Shown here in pieces: positions 36,597-51,064 of a stretch of DNA of 64,000 bases. The position numbers and the translations under genes were made by a program. Each line of letters starts with the position of its first letter. The first letter of the stretch is position 1. This DNA is from Monosporascus cannonballus (Eukaryota; Ascomycota; Sordariomycetes; Xylariales), in NCBI GenBank assembly GCA_004154925.1, contig QJNS01000139.1:1-64000 (forward strand), in the 5' to 3' direction. Under the pieces are notes generated by a model that saw only the letters and a program-made list of their open reading frames with translations, was not told the DNA's origin and made no database searches.

Positions 36597-38423
36597 TTAT
36601 TTCCTTTTTAAAGGATATTTATTCTTAAAATAACAACCGCAAATAATCGCCTTATTTTATTAGAAAAGTTTCTAAAGATTTTCAATTACCTTTATTATAA
36701 TAGGCCGTATTTAAAAAGGGAAAAAAAAACCTTATTTAAATTAACGCAATTTCCGCAACCTTCGTACTAATTTAATTAAAATATTTAGTGCTAAAAGCTT
36801 TTTTATTTTAATTATGTTCGTTTTAGCGAAACTGATTATTTTTACGTTTTTAATATTTCGAATTGTAATTATTGTACTTGTTGTTAAAGTTTCGTCTATA
36901 ACGTTTTAACTATAAATCTTTTAATAAAATTAGATAAAGCGCATAACCGCCTAAAAAAAACCTATAGTAAAAGATTCCTTAGTTATATATTAAAAGGTTA
37001 CCGAAAAGAAAATAATGAAATTCGTTAGCCGATTAAGACGTTTATGTTTTTAACAAAAGGCTTTTTTTTAAAAAAAAGTTATAGTTATTTGGAAAAACGA
37101 TATAGGTTAAATTAATTAAAGTAATAGAAAAAGTTGAAGAAAAAACGACGCCGTATGAAAATAAAACAGGCGCAGTTATCGTCCGAAACGGACGCCGTTT
37201 TAGAAGTTTTTAATTTTTTCAACTAAAACGACGTAAGAGTTAATTTGAGCGGGGGTTCGTTATTACTTATAACTTTGGCCGCGTTAAAAACAGTCGGTTA
37301 AGATTTCGGCGATAAAACGTCTTTACTAGGTTTTTTATATTCGTTAAATACTTAAATGGTTTCTATATGTTTTTTTTTCGTATAAGTATTTTTTTTATTT
37401 AATCAAATATTAAATTACATTTTTAACCATTTTGAAATCCAGTATTTTCTTAATTTCGTATTCGTTAATATCGTCTTTTTTAACTTTTAAGCTCGTTTCC
37501 AAAAAGGTGTTTTTTAGTACTAGTTTAAGTAAGAAAATGTAGGAGATAAGATGTATTTTTATATTTTTAAGTAAATATAATCGATAGTTGGTTTTAAAAA
37601 TAATTTTGTTAACTTTAAACCGTTTAAACGTTTTTTGAAATTACACTTATTATTATGTTTTTTCGTTTTAATTTGTGAAATATGTAAGGTCACGTTTTGT
37701 TTTTAGCATTATAAGTAAAGTTTGATTTTTTTTTTCAATAAAATTAGTTCCGTAATTTTTGTTTTATTAAAATATTGGGTTATTTTTTATTAAAGAAATT
37801 TTCTTTTGATTTTAAAATGGGCTTAAATTATTTTGATTTTTATTATTAGTACTTTGGGTTTTAGTGTAATAATAACCATTTCTGATGTTTTAGCAAGTAA
37901 TTATTTCAGTTGTTAGGCTTTTATATTGTATTCGTATATACTTATATAACGGAATACGGGCATATCTTTATTAATTAATATATTATAAGTTATTTGGGCT
38001 ATAAGTGAAAGCTTCACCGAAATATTTTATTAATAATTAATATAAATTTTATAATATTTGTTTGAAAATTTTATTTAATCATTTTATTTGATTATCAGTT
38101 TAAATGTAATAAAATATTAAAAATTTAATTTTCATATCAATCCGCTTGAGGAAATTAGTTTTAAATCCGGATATAAAAGTTTATTTTATTTAAAAATGAT
38201 TTTTTCCATTATTTTAAATTTATCGAAATAATATCGAATAGAAGTGTAAGTTAGTTATTGTATAATGGTATTGATTTAAAAAAGTAAAAAGTATTAGTAC
38301 TTAGTAAGTTTATCGATAATGATCTATATTCCATTATATTCGAGTACAGTAATTAAGGTTTTAAATGGAAATAAACTAATAGTAAAATTCTAAATTATAG
38401 TATTTTATATTTTATTAAAAATG
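36597..38423 (-). pseudogene. Integrase and chromodomain end of element 3
   Basis: Minus-strand integrase remnants lie at about 38180-38400, just left of the element 4 insertion. The rest, toward 36597, should be the integrase C-terminus, chromodomain and 3' untranslated part, but I can only see scattered GC-richer patches (for example 37140-37320). Confidence 0.6.
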
Positions 38424-38797
38424 TGTAACGGCTAAGCTAATTAATCAACTATTAAACCTAAGCCGTACGGGTTTATGTTGATAGAAGTATCGTGAGATTC
38501 TAAGTAATGAAATAATTTAATCACGTTTCGCAATACCAAAGATGCAAGTTATTGATATTAATAAGTGTTGCAAATTAATGCTATTTAAATTATCTGAAAT
38601 AACGAACGTATATATCTTTTTATAGATTCCGTTGGATCCCTTAAATCATTTCGGATCTATATCGGATAACTGTATAAATTCCGTTAGATTTCTTAGATTA
38701 TTTCGAATTCTTGTTCCGTGGTTTTTGACCCACTTGGGTTCTGTTTCGATTATTTAGCGATCGTTTTCGAGACTTTTCTTTGGTTGTATTATAATAC
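38424..38797 (-). repeat. 3' LTR of element 4 (two 52-bp units)
   Basis: 374 bp from TGTAACGGCTAAG to ATAATAC. It contains two copies of a 52-bp direct repeat starting at 38622 and 38674. Confidence 0.85.
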
Positions 38798-39559
38798 GAT
38801 TTTTCTTTGTTCTAAATTTCGCCTTTAAAATTTTTTAGTAAGCATTTTTTTATTTATTATTATATCGAGCCGAGTTATTAAGAACTGTAAACGTATTAAT
38901 TAAAAAAAAGCCCAAGGCCTTGGTTCGTTTCGTTTTTAACTTTGGTTTTGAAGTTATACCTTATATACTCTATTTCTATACTAGTAATTCGTATGCCATA
39001 TTGGATAATATAACGCGTTATTAGTAATGTATCCCGAAAAAACGTGATTACGATGGGTTTAATGTTTTTTATCTTTAAATAATATTAATAAAAAGATAAA
39101 ATGTTTAAAAAGTAAAAAAATTCTCCATTTATTAATATTTACGTAATATTCGTTATAAGTTTTTAATAATATTTGGTCGTTTAAATAAAGCGTTATCGTG
39201 TTTAGAACGTTTTCGTATTTAATAAGATTTTTCTTTTCGCAAAAAAAGTATAGAAATAATTAATCGAGACCTTCGGTTTTTGGATAAATTAAAAGAACAG
39301 AAAAAGGCCGACCGTTTAGAAACCGAACTTTGCGCTGTACTTTTTAAATAGTTTTATTTTTCGGATCTTATTATAGACGTAGATTGAGACGTTATGTTAA
39401 ACGGCGTTATTAATGAAAATTCTTTAATAGGCGCTGGGCGTTTATAAGATTTTTAATTAGTTTTTAAAAATTTTGGGAATCCGGGTGTTCTTTTCTTTAA
39501 ATAGGTATTGAGTAAATCTATTTTCCTTTCTTATATCGAATATCTTTTTTACTTTATAT

Positions 39560-39839
39560 TGAATTGGTGTGAGGAGAATTGGTCTTGATCAATGCGGATA
39601 ACCATTTTATATCACGATACGGAATAGGACTGTCGAAAAATGAAGAACTGAATCCGATTATATAAATGGTGTTAAACCTTAATAACGGAAAATGACGGAA
39701 AACATGCTGAATAATAATGGTGCTGATGATACCTGGGGGTTGAACCCATGGCGAAAAAGAATTTCTTAATATATATGCAAAACTCGGGCTTTCTGATTAG
39801 CCGAATCTAATTATGGGTGTAATACCCCGCTCTACTTTA
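39560..39839 (-). repeat. 3' LTR of element 5
   Basis: 280 bp from TGAATTGG to CTTTA. It has a conserved core including GGGGTTGAACCCATGGC. It matches 51065-51344 and 53145-53424 over the full length. Confidence 0.9.
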
Positions 39840-42800
39840 AGTCTTTTTTTTCACGATAGAAAACGTCCCCGTTCTATTATAAGAAATAATAATATCCTAA
39901 CGCCGTAACAAATATATTGTATTTATATTCTTATGAATTAATTCTTTTTTCTTTGACGTAATATATTTTTTAACAGTTTTAATTTAGGATTCCGATTTCG
40001 TTTTTAATTAACTTTTCGAATTAAAAGGTTTTTCCTTATCTTTTTGTACTTTATCTTTTAATTATTAATCGTTAATCGATTTTTTGTATTTTTTCCAATC
40101 TGGCCATTTTGGGATAAACTAAGATTTTAATCGTTTTTTAACAGTTTGATATATATTTCCTATTTATTAATATAGGGTTTTATAAGTTTCTGCTAATATA
40201 ATTCGGGTACGTTAATTATTAATTAACGAGCAAAATATATATTTAGCTTTAAGGTTATTACGTAATTTGCGCGTTAACGTAACGCCATTTCGGAGTTAAC
40301 GAAATATATAAATATCCTAATTAAAAAATAAAGAAAAATCCGAAAAGTTTTTAAAAATAAATAACGGCCATTTGCTAGGCAAAAATCCTTTAAGTACGTT
40401 TTCGTCCTGATATTTATTATATATACCTAAATACGCCCTGACTTTTTATTTTATTTTTTAACTAATTATTTTTGCGCGTTTAAAATTGGGTTTTTTTATT
40501 TTTTATATACGAGATTCCAGTATAATAATATAAAATAAGTAAGTTATTTAAATGTTATATATTTAGCCAAAATACTATTTAAGAAGCCTGGCTTTATTAA
40601 TACATATAGCTAAATTATTAAAACTAGTTTCTTCTTATTTTTATCGATAAAATCTTAATATTTTTTTAAATTCAATCGTTTAAAAAAGTATTGTCGAATA
40701 TTATAAAGGTATGTTTTAATCGGATATACAAAAGGTTAACCTAATGCCTATATCTCTTAATTTTATTAATACGAATAATATCGTAAGTTATCATTTAAAT
40801 ATAATTAACATCCGAATTACGCATAACAGCTTTTATTTTTTTATTTAATGGCGTATAATATCTTTAGGTAATAAAACGACGGGCTTCGAAAATATATACC
40901 AATTTATTTTTTATGGCCCTGCGCGAAAATACATATATGAATATCGTAATATTTTCTGATCGGAGGTATTTCTTACCGGTAATAAATATAATAATTTTCC
41001 AAAATAATACAGCTAGAACATTATGTTATAAGTCCGAATTATTTTCGAAATTTGATAATGTTCTAAAATGGTTTTAAAGGCCATTTCTTTTTTAATTATA
41101 TAAGTTAATAGATAATAATTAATGAAAGGTAATTTTCTGATTAAAACGGAATATAGGAATATAAAATAAAATATCACTATATACTTTTTTAACATTTTTT
41201 CAAATTTTGACGTACCCAAAGTTTTGATTTTCGCAACTTTATTTAATATATTAAACTTAAATTAAAATATTTTCTTAGAATTTGATTTAAAATCAATCCC
41301 AACCGGTTTTTTGGATTATCTTTTTAACGGCGTCGGTATCATAATATATAAAATAAGATCCGGATATATAATAAATAGAAAATCGTAATATAAATAAATA
41401 AACATGCGATATAATTAATAAATTATAAAATAAATATGATATTAAAAGCTATTTAATGGCGATAATAAATAATAATAAAAATTAATCGATATTTGCTATT
41501 TTTAATTATTTTTCTAAAAAAATTCTAATACGCCGAAAAAATTCCAAAAATCTTTTATCTAATATTATTAAGGAAAGTATCGTACGTTATTATCATTTCC
41601 GATTAATTGTTCGTAAACGTTATTATTTTTATACTTTTTTAAGTTTTAATTTCTATAATCCTTTTTTTTCTTTATTAATAATATTTATTTTCCCTTTATA
41701 TATATCGATATTTGTATATATATATAACTTTTTATTTATTTAATACGTTTAATCGGTTTATTATAGGCATTTTTAAACCGTTAAAGCTTTCCAAGCGTTA
41801 AAATTCTCGTATTAATATAGATCCTAAGAAATTAGTTAAATAAATAAGTTATTTGTTAATTAAAAAATAATATTTCTAATATTATTAAAAGCGGTTAAAT
41901 TCGATATAATTAAAATTTTTAAGATTTCCATCGTTTTTCGGCATATCGTCGTTACGTCCTTAAAGCTTTAAAATATTTTATATTCGTTAAACCTTTTATT
42001 CGCAAAGTAAATAAGCTTTTAATTTCTTAATTTTAATACAGCAGTAAGTTTCCGATTAACCTTTTCGATATTCATAAAAGTTAAAATCCTATATATCGTT
42101 AAATTTTTATGTTCGAATTATATTTTTTTGGGTATTAATTCCGTAATATTACTAAAAGTAATAATTATTTTTTTATACTTCTAATTATAAGTAATCCGTT
42201 TTTGCTTAAACCTTATTATTTTTAATAAAAAGTATAACAATTTATTGAAAATAATCTAAAAAAGTCTTATAATTTTAGGTTCTGTTAAACACTTTTCTGG
42301 GAATTACCGATTAATAATGTTAATACTTAATATTAATATTGAAAAGTTTTCGTTATCCTTAAATTTATCGATTTCTTTCGGTCCAAAAATTACTAATCGA
42401 TTCCTTTGTTTATTTATTAATATTAATAAATTAAATTTGCGTTAATAGCTTTTTTAAAATTCCAATATACAATCGATATCTGAAATAATAATACGGTTAT
42501 TATTTATATTATTTCTAAATACTTCGAAATAAATTATTGTTTTTATAGTAACTCGTTTTATTTTAATTAATAATAACTGCTTAAAATAATATCCAATTCG
42601 TTTATTTTCGGTCCGGTTATTCATTAGTTCATAAAATGGTAAATTACCGGTATTAAATTTTGAAAAACTATTAACGCCTAGTTATCGATTACTAAAATAC
42701 TGCTTTTTAAAAGCAAACCCCGTATAAAAGCCGTATTTGTCGAAATTACTCGCCTTAACCTTTTGAATTAATTTATGGTATATTTTATTAAAAATTTTCG

Positions 42801-44061
42801 TACGTAAATAAGCTATTTATTTAGGCTTTTAAAATAATCTAATATTCTACAAACTTTATAAAAAATAATATTACGTTTTTAAATTACATAAAAATTACGG
42901 AATATTTTTATTTTTCAGATATATATAGATTTCTAGCTTCGCAGAAAATACTTTTAATAATTATATCGGATCGATTAATAAATATAATTATATATTTAGG
43001 AATAATTAAATTAAAGATTTTCGAACATATTTTATAAAGAAATCGCAAATTAAATTAAATATTTATAAAATAAATTATAAGGTTTTTTACGAAGTTAATA
43101 GCCATTCTCTTTAACGTTTAATTAAAAAGAATTTACCGATTTCAGTTATATAATTAAAGTTCGCAATATAATAAAAGATTGGGGTAAATCGTTATCTTAA
43201 TATCTTAACGGTTTTAAGGGCTCGCTAAAAACATAAATTAATATCTTTTCTTATATATTAATGCTGTATTAATAATCGTAATACTTTTCTTTTTCCGCCC
43301 GATTAATTAGTTTCATATATGCCATTGTTGTCCATAATTGCATAACTTTTAAATCGTCCATTCAATATTTATACTTTAATATTTATCTTAATAGATTTTA
43401 TGATTTTAAATTGCCGCTTTTTCGGTAGTTCGATATTTTTGCCGTTTAACGTGTCGTTCGTAATATCGTATAACCGATCGGGTTCGTTAAATAATGGTTT
43501 TATCTAATTATTTTTTTTCTTTTGCAAATTAACCAGCTTTTAATATTCTTTTTTATTTTAAATAAATTACTTTAATTTATTAACAAAGAAGATTCCTCGT
43601 AATAATATCCCTTAATTTTCGTTAAGCAGTATATACATTAATTAGTTAAATTATTACTTAGGTACGGTCCTATTTATCGTTATTTTAACTTTATTTTTCT
43701 GGATATATTAATATGTCGTAATATATTATAAAATAATATTAAGTTATTAATTTCTAAAAGCTAAATCCTTATTTTATTTTTGTTTTTCTGATTAATAAAT
43801 TAAACAGCCTTACGGCCTTACGTAATAATTATCCTAATTATTTTAATAATATTATTAATTTTACGTTCCAGTAACTTAATTCATTATGTAATCAAATTTT
43901 CTTTTAATGTATTAAAATCCTATATTATTATTTTTTATATTTATATCATAATTTCAATTTAATAAAAACGCTTTTTGGCCGTATAATAACTTATAAAGGC
44001 TATAACCGTACCTTTTTATAAGAATATTATCCGTAAATATTATTTTAAGCAGAAATTTAAC

Positions 44062-44247
44062 CTATCCTTTACCCGTATCGTCCGTTATTTTTATTAATTT
44101 TTTCATAATCGAAATATACCTTTTTTCGATTAATCCCTGCCGCCAAATAATATATATAATTCCAACTTTTTGCCTAATTTTAAATATTTCGTAAATTTTA
44201 CTAATTTCTCCTTTATTTTTAAAATCTCCGTTAATTTTGATTTTCAC
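44062..44247 (-). pseudogene. Integrase remnant of element 5
   Basis: A 61-codon open stretch on the minus strand contains IIYIIWRQGLIEKRYISIM. It corresponds to the integrase segment around the catalytic Glu (GxxER followed by H/Y). It lies downstream of RT in element sense, as expected for Ty3/gypsy order. Confidence 0.65.
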
Positions 44248-45648
44248 CGGAATTCCATATCGGTAAAAATATATATTTGTTCAGGATCTTCCTAATAACC
44301 GTAAAAATAACCGTATGCAAGGCTTTAATTTCGAAATATCCGGATAATTCGTATCGGATTTCGATAATCGCTTTGTATTCGTTATTATTTGATATAAATT
44401 AAACTTTAGTAACCCAAGTAAGTATAATATCCAAAGAATTTAAAAAACCATAGCTTTTTTCGAAACGTGGATTAATAACATTTTAATATAAAACGTAAAA
44501 AAGAATTACTTTCCGTACATACTTATATATATCGCGCTAATAATATAAAATAATTATATATCAATATATCGCATTTTATCTTTTATAATCGCAATCTTTA
44601 TAATATTATTTAATTACTGTTAAACGTTTCTATTCATTATCGACAACTTTATAATTACTATATTATTTTTCCGTTTTGCGCCATAATATACCGTTCTAAA
44701 TAAAATATTTTAAGGTTTCGGTTTTAAAAGTTATTCGTTTTTTTATCGTTACCTTCAATAATAAATTAAGGAATTTTAATATCTTTAAAAGTTTGGCATA
44801 TTTTTATAACCGTTCAAATTAAATCTTAATTAAAAACCCTTTCCTTTTTGCTTAAATTATTCCGCTTATAAGATTTAACAAAATAACATTTAATTAAATA
44901 TTAATAAAATTATCGATTTTTTCCTTTTATTAATTATATAATTTATTAAAGACGCGACTGGTTTTTTCGATAATCTATTAACGGCCGTATTTATTTTACC
45001 AGAAATATGTTTAATTTCGCAATCAAAAACTTAGTATACGTAATTTAGCAAATTAATAAAATAACGAATAATAAACTTATAAAGTTATTAATTTATATAA
45101 CCAATACTTTAACATCAATTTTTAATGTAAACCAAATTTTATAAATATGGTTCCGAAATTGCTTTAAATATTTGAAAACAATTCGATATTTTAATTTAAT
45201 AATATCCTAATTTAATTCGGTTCCTTTTCAGATATTATTTTTAAAACGCATCAAATATTTTATGCCATTAATTACTTAACGTTTTTTCGAAATTTCGCTC
45301 GCATAAATCTGTTTTCATAATAATTCTTCCTATTCCGAGGTTATAATGAATAATTATTAAAATTAAAGCCGTCATAAATTCCTTTTTAAATATCTTTATA
45401 ATATGCTTTTAATTAAGGCCCCAAATAAAACATTTATTTTTGCAAAATAAATAAATAAATAATTTCACCTTATTAACATAATATACAATAAATATTTAAT
45501 AATAAACGGTAATCCTTAAAAAACCTTTAATTTCCGATATATTTTTATAAGGACGAATTTTCGGAATTTTTATTATTTTGGCTATATTAGGTCGCCGACG
45601 ATTCGTACCGCAAAAGAATCCGATTATAACCGTAAATTCGTAATACAA

Positions 45649-45834
45649 CTAGGATTTTTCTATATTAATTGTAATTCCGATAAATCTGCAATTAAAAAAA
45701 GTTTTGTTTATATTAATAATACATTCGAAAACGAACCGTCGAATCTCGGAAAAAATCTCAGTATTATCGTATCGCGTTTTTAATCCCTTAATATTAATGT
45801 TATTTATAAATAGCCGCGTAATTTCGGATATCAA
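45649..45834 (-). pseudogene. Reverse transcriptase remnant of element 5
   Basis: This is an open stretch of 61 codons on the minus strand: MISEITRLFINNINIKGLKT, then IRRFVFECIININKTF. It resembles the RT class with a FVDDI.VKGP motif followed by IRRF..EH. The catalytic Asp pair is Asn-Asn here (GAT to AAT, a RIP-type change), so it is inactive. Confidence 0.75.
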
Positions 45835-48800
45835 ATTATAAAATGTTTTTCTAATTACGTACTAAAAATAAGTTATAAAATTAATAAGTCTCATAAATAA
45901 AATAATATATCGGAATAATGCTAATAATATTACTAACGTTATTATATTTTTTAATAAAAATTTAAGTAATTTAATTATATCTAAAGAAAAAATCCATTAA
46001 AAAAACCAAAAAGAATTTAACGAAATCTGCGAAAAATTCGTCATATATTTCCGGCATAAATATATTCCGTTAAATAACGGCGTTTAATTTTGTTATAAAG
46101 TTAATTAGTTATAAACCGTTATTTTTTCATAAGAAACTAGGTATTCCAGTATATAATATATAATTACTTAAGTATTGTTTTTCGATATATATTCGTAATA
46201 TATCGATTAATTTATTTTTTATATTAATTAATACCATAATATTTTTAACCTATTATGCTTTATAAAAAATAATTTTTATTTCGTAAAAAAATGCAATAAT
46301 CTTTTTCATTCAAGTATATTTGTGCTAATTTTATTTTAAGGTAATCTTTTTCCGCAATAACATCTTCTTAAAAAAAAGCTTTTTTTATATAGATAAACTC
46401 CTCGCCAATTTAATCAAATAAAATTTTAATTCTTTTTTCGATTAATCGAATTCCGCGGCATATCAAAATAAACTTAGAAAATAATGCTATTAAAAATCTA
46501 CCAGGTTTATTTGGGATATTTTTTAATTTCTTAATCGTTTGTATAATTTTTTTCGAACTTTTTAATTTTCTAATTTAAGTTCCTAACTAGTATTAATTTA
46601 TTAAATACTATATTATCGACAAAAACCACTTTTTTCCATTTAAATTTATATATAACATTAATTTATACTGTTTATTTCCCTTAATATTATCGTACATGTT
46701 TTTAACAAAATTCCATATAACGTATATATTAATTTTGTATTATTAAAGTATCCTAAAATGTTATTCTTAAGGTTTAATTTATTCATTATAATTTTTTAAA
46801 CCGTTTAATAGTTTTAATTAAAGGATATTTCTCTAATTAAGAATATATAAAGGCTTATAACGAGTTTATTTTTTTTATTAAGCTTATTTACGTTAATAAA
46901 GCGGCCTATAAGTTTACCGGCTGTATTTTTTTAAATTAGTTATTTGCGCAAATATTACGGCTAATTCGCTCTGCCGGTATTAAGAAAATAATAATTTTCG
47001 TTGAACCGAATTCCAAAATTCTTTTTATTACTTTTGGATCTATATTTAATATTATTTTCGGTTTCGCCACGAAATTAAGTTTTAATATTAATCATTATAT
47101 TACGTAACGGTCGTTAATAGCAAAAGAGGGAATAATAAGTAATCGACTAATTAATTAAAGCGGAATTTTAATTAAGTTTTCGAAATTGATTTTTTAAAAA
47201 ATTAAATCATATTAAAAAAACCCGTATTTATCATATTACCAGCCCATATTTTTTGATGTACGACAGGATTATAACATTCGATTCGGTTCCGGTATAGATA
47301 ATATTATTAATTAAGTTTTTCTTTCCAAAATTACATTTAATAGTAAGTCGAAATAATAAAATAATATATTTAATCGGATTATATTCATATATAGATAAAA
47401 TATTAGTTTTGTTTTACTTTTCCGATTTATATTTATTATTTATAATCAGAATGATAGGTACTTATTACGGTTTAGTAATTACAAAATCGCGGATTTGTGC
47501 CTTTATTATCTTAATGGTTTCCTTATTTTTATAACTTAATATTTTTAAAAGTTTTATTAAAATCCGAATAAATTTTAATTAATTTTAACCAGGTAACTTT
47601 GAATTCTATTTCGCAGTTTCGTAAATTTTAGTTTCCTAATATTTTACTAATTGTTTATTAATTAATATACCGAAATTAAAAATATATTCCGTTTTTGTTT
47701 TTATTTTAATATTTAAAATAAAGGTTCGTTTTATATAAGTTTATTATTATTGATTTTATTTCTTTTATAGATTCGCCGGTATTTGCCTTTTTTTACCAGG
47801 TCATTTAATTAATATAATATTGGTAAATATAAAAAGCTAATTATTTATATCGATTTTTAACGCGTGAATTTCTTTAAAATACCAAATATATTTGCTTTTC
47901 ATAAGGTCGTTTTAAAGTTAATTAATTAAAAATATTTTTTTATAAAATAACTTACCGTTCTTTATATTAAAATAAAATATGTTAATTTTAGTAGTACGGT
48001 TTTAATTAATAACGGGTTTCGGTTAATTAGGTTTTAAGCTTATCGTAAGGTAAGATATATTCGGAGTATTGAGATAAGTAAAATCCTGGTTACTATTAGG
48101 TCTGGATTTTTCTAACTTTTTAAAAACTTTGTGTCGATAATTATAATATTTTATTTTATCTCTAAAATAATTAGAGGAATTTGACCAATTATGTATTTAT
48201 TTTGAAACCTTTTTCCAAATAAAAATTCTTTTATTAATCGCTTAATTTTAGAATATTATTGGGAATTATATTATACCTAAATTAAATTAATCATTTTTAG
48301 ACCCAAAAAATCGTATATTAATTATTATTAAGTAAAATTAAACCGGTTGTTTTTATATTCGAAAATAACCTGCACGTATATATTTCTATTTCTATTTGTT
48401 ATAAAATTAATAGATTTCTTTTTTAAAATTGTTAAATCGTTTTTTATATCTTTGGTAACTACCTTGGTAATTATTTTGTTTACGATAAAATTTTATTTTA
48501 TTAAAATCGTCTGGTTAAAAACTTATTACATTAACCGATAAATCGGCATTATTATATTACGCCTAAGGCGGTTTTTATCACAAAAATGCGTAATATCACG
48601 GTAACCAAATAATTTTATAATTCTTTATTTTTTTTCTTAAAGGCCTCAAAATTTTATATTTATCGTACGTAAGCAATTTTTAATTTTTATAAAATATTAA
48701 TAATTTCCGATACCTATTTACGTTTTGCCGATAAAGGAACTTAGGTTTAGGATTATTTTGTTAAATAAATTTAAAATCTTATTATTATATTTTTCTATTT

Positions 48801-49531
48801 AGTTAAAATCGAAATAAATCGGATTTAATAATTATTTTCGCCTTTTATATTTAATTAATCTCGTGTTATTAAAAGACCAATTTTTAATTAATATCGCGGC
48901 ATTATTATAAGACGTTATATATAAATTTTCGAATTTTATAAATAGGTTATTAAAAACTTTTTCGAAATAACTACCTGAAAATCCCTTTAATAAATGCTTA
49001 ATATATTCGTCCTTATTCGAAATCTTACCTTTAAGTTTGGCTTTTTTAACGATATTGCAAACTTTAATAACATATTTTAAGCAAGACTTATAAACTTAAT
49101 TAAATATATTACGTTAAACCTATTTTATTAATATTCCTAATTGATTTGTAATAATCCGTGCCTGTTTTAAGTTTTATAACTTAAAGGTTTTTAAAATATT
49201 CCTAACTGCCTTATTCCAAATGGCGATATCCTTAAGAATAACTTTAACTTAATTTTTTATAAAAAGGCTATATATTTAACAAGGCAACTTATTAATTATT
49301 TCCGGCTTTACAAGTTTGTACTTCCGATATAGCTTACCGACTTTTTTAAATTAATCAGTAACCGCAGTACTAAAAACACGGAAATCTGGAAAAATAAATA
49401 TATCCGGCAATACTATAAAAAAGGCAAATTTATCCATAATACTTACTAGAAATCCATATTTACATTAATTGACAAATTTTAAAAATATATTCCTAAAAGT
49501 AAATACTGTAAGCCCAGTAAAAATCTACAAT

Positions 49532-49653
49532 TGTCACGGCACGAGAACAAGAGCGTAGCCATCACACCACTAAAAGTGGAACGTTGTCAGGTCGAGCCCT
49601 GACCGCCTTGTTCTGCTCTATATATCTACAAGGTGCCACTTGGAACTGTGACA
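49532..49653. mobile_element. 122-bp TG..CA mini-element with tRNA-like fold
   Basis: This is an island of normal GC content inside AT-rich element 5. It begins TGTCAC and ends GTGACA (perfect inverted ends). It is flanked by ACAAT on the left and ATAAT on the right, a 5-bp duplication differing by one C-to-T. Inside, GAACAAG (49544-49550) pairs with CTTGTTC (49607-49613). A CCACT..AGTGG hairpin and a GTCAG-GTCGAGC-CTGAC arm lie between them. The last matches a tRNA T-arm and pol III B box with one change. The D-arm is too short for a functional tRNA. The best fit is a solo LTR of a very short (TRIM-like) element or a tRNA-derived SINE-like insertion. Confidence 0.65.
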
Positions 49654-51064
49654 ATAATAAAATCTAAATAAGTTAAACTTGTTATCCTTTAAATATTTTA
49701 TAATAGTTTCCGGTATTTCCGATATCCGTCCTTGAATTACGTTTATAACAGGCTTTAAAAAATTAATAAAATTACTTAAAAATAATTCGTTATTAATTTC
49801 GTTTTCGTCCTTAGGTTTAAAAAATCGTTAACAGTTAATTATGCTTCATATTAAACTTTAATCATTTTGAATAATACGAAACTCCGGAGCTGGCAATAAC
49901 CTTTATTATACCGTAATCTTTGATAATTTCGACGGACCTTTAGCAAATCGGCTAAATCGTAATTAAATTTGTTAATTGGAAAAAGATAGCTCGGGGTAAA
50001 TATAATTTAATAGTTCAAAGTCGTTATTCACATACGTGGACATAAGAGAATTTAAGGCGTTTAATATTTTCGTCCATATTTTCTGAACTTTTCGCAATCG
50101 TAATAAAAATATCGTCTTTTTTTTTACCCAGGCAAACCCGTTCTTTCAAATTGGCATATTGCTGGCGGTAAATATCGGATTAAATTATTTCTAACTTTAC
50201 GATTAATACCTCTATTATTAATTTTACCACCAGGATAATCCTATTAATTAATATTAGCGAATTCTAAAAGATATTTTTAAGCAAGGCTTATACGGATTAT
50301 TGGCTTATTAGGGCGAAAATATTTTAAAATATGTCATTTAATAAATCGGTCCTATTTTTGCAATTATATTAAAAAATATTAATCCTTTTTCGATTTTTTT
50401 TTCGTAAACGAAATTATAGACTTTATAACCTTATTCCTTTTTCTGCTTACGTTAATAATTCAATCCATATCGTTAACTATAACGGCGTTACTTTAACGTT
50501 AATTAATTCAAAATCTGCGTAAATATGTTGCTAATAATGTATTCTTATTTCCAAATCCTAATAAACTGATTTTTAACAATTAATCCTAATTAATTATAAT
50601 TAATTAATTCTTAATTTCAATTAATTCTGTACTTATTATTTTATTTCCAAATATCCGAATTCTGTTTTATTAAATAAAGAATTTTAAAAAATACGTTATA
50701 TTTTAAATTATGCCGTCGGTTTGGAATATAGGTAATTAATTTATATTTTCAAATCTCTACATCTCGAAGTATATAATCCTCCGAAATCGGTTTGCTAAAA
50801 ATCTGGTTGCGGATAAAGTCCCGTAAATGCTTAATTCCAAAATATCCCCGTTTAATTAATTATATTTTAAAGTTGTTTCGTTATTATCGGTTATTCGTAA
50901 CGTCGTTATTTTTTAAAACGTAATATGCGTTTTTGTCTATTTATAGCCGTAATTGTAATTATCTGTATATCTGATTAAGACCTTATTTTTTTATTTGTTA
51001 ATTGAAAATATCGAGAGTTGTTTCGGTAGTCAACTAAAGCCAGTTTCCTTTTTTGGCAGCTAAA

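Noticed and set aside
49544..49613. Functional tRNA gene
   Set aside because: The acceptor-like stem and T-arm are good, but the segment between acceptor and anticodon arm is about six bases too short for a D-arm, and the anticodon stem has only three pairs when a 7-base loop is imposed.
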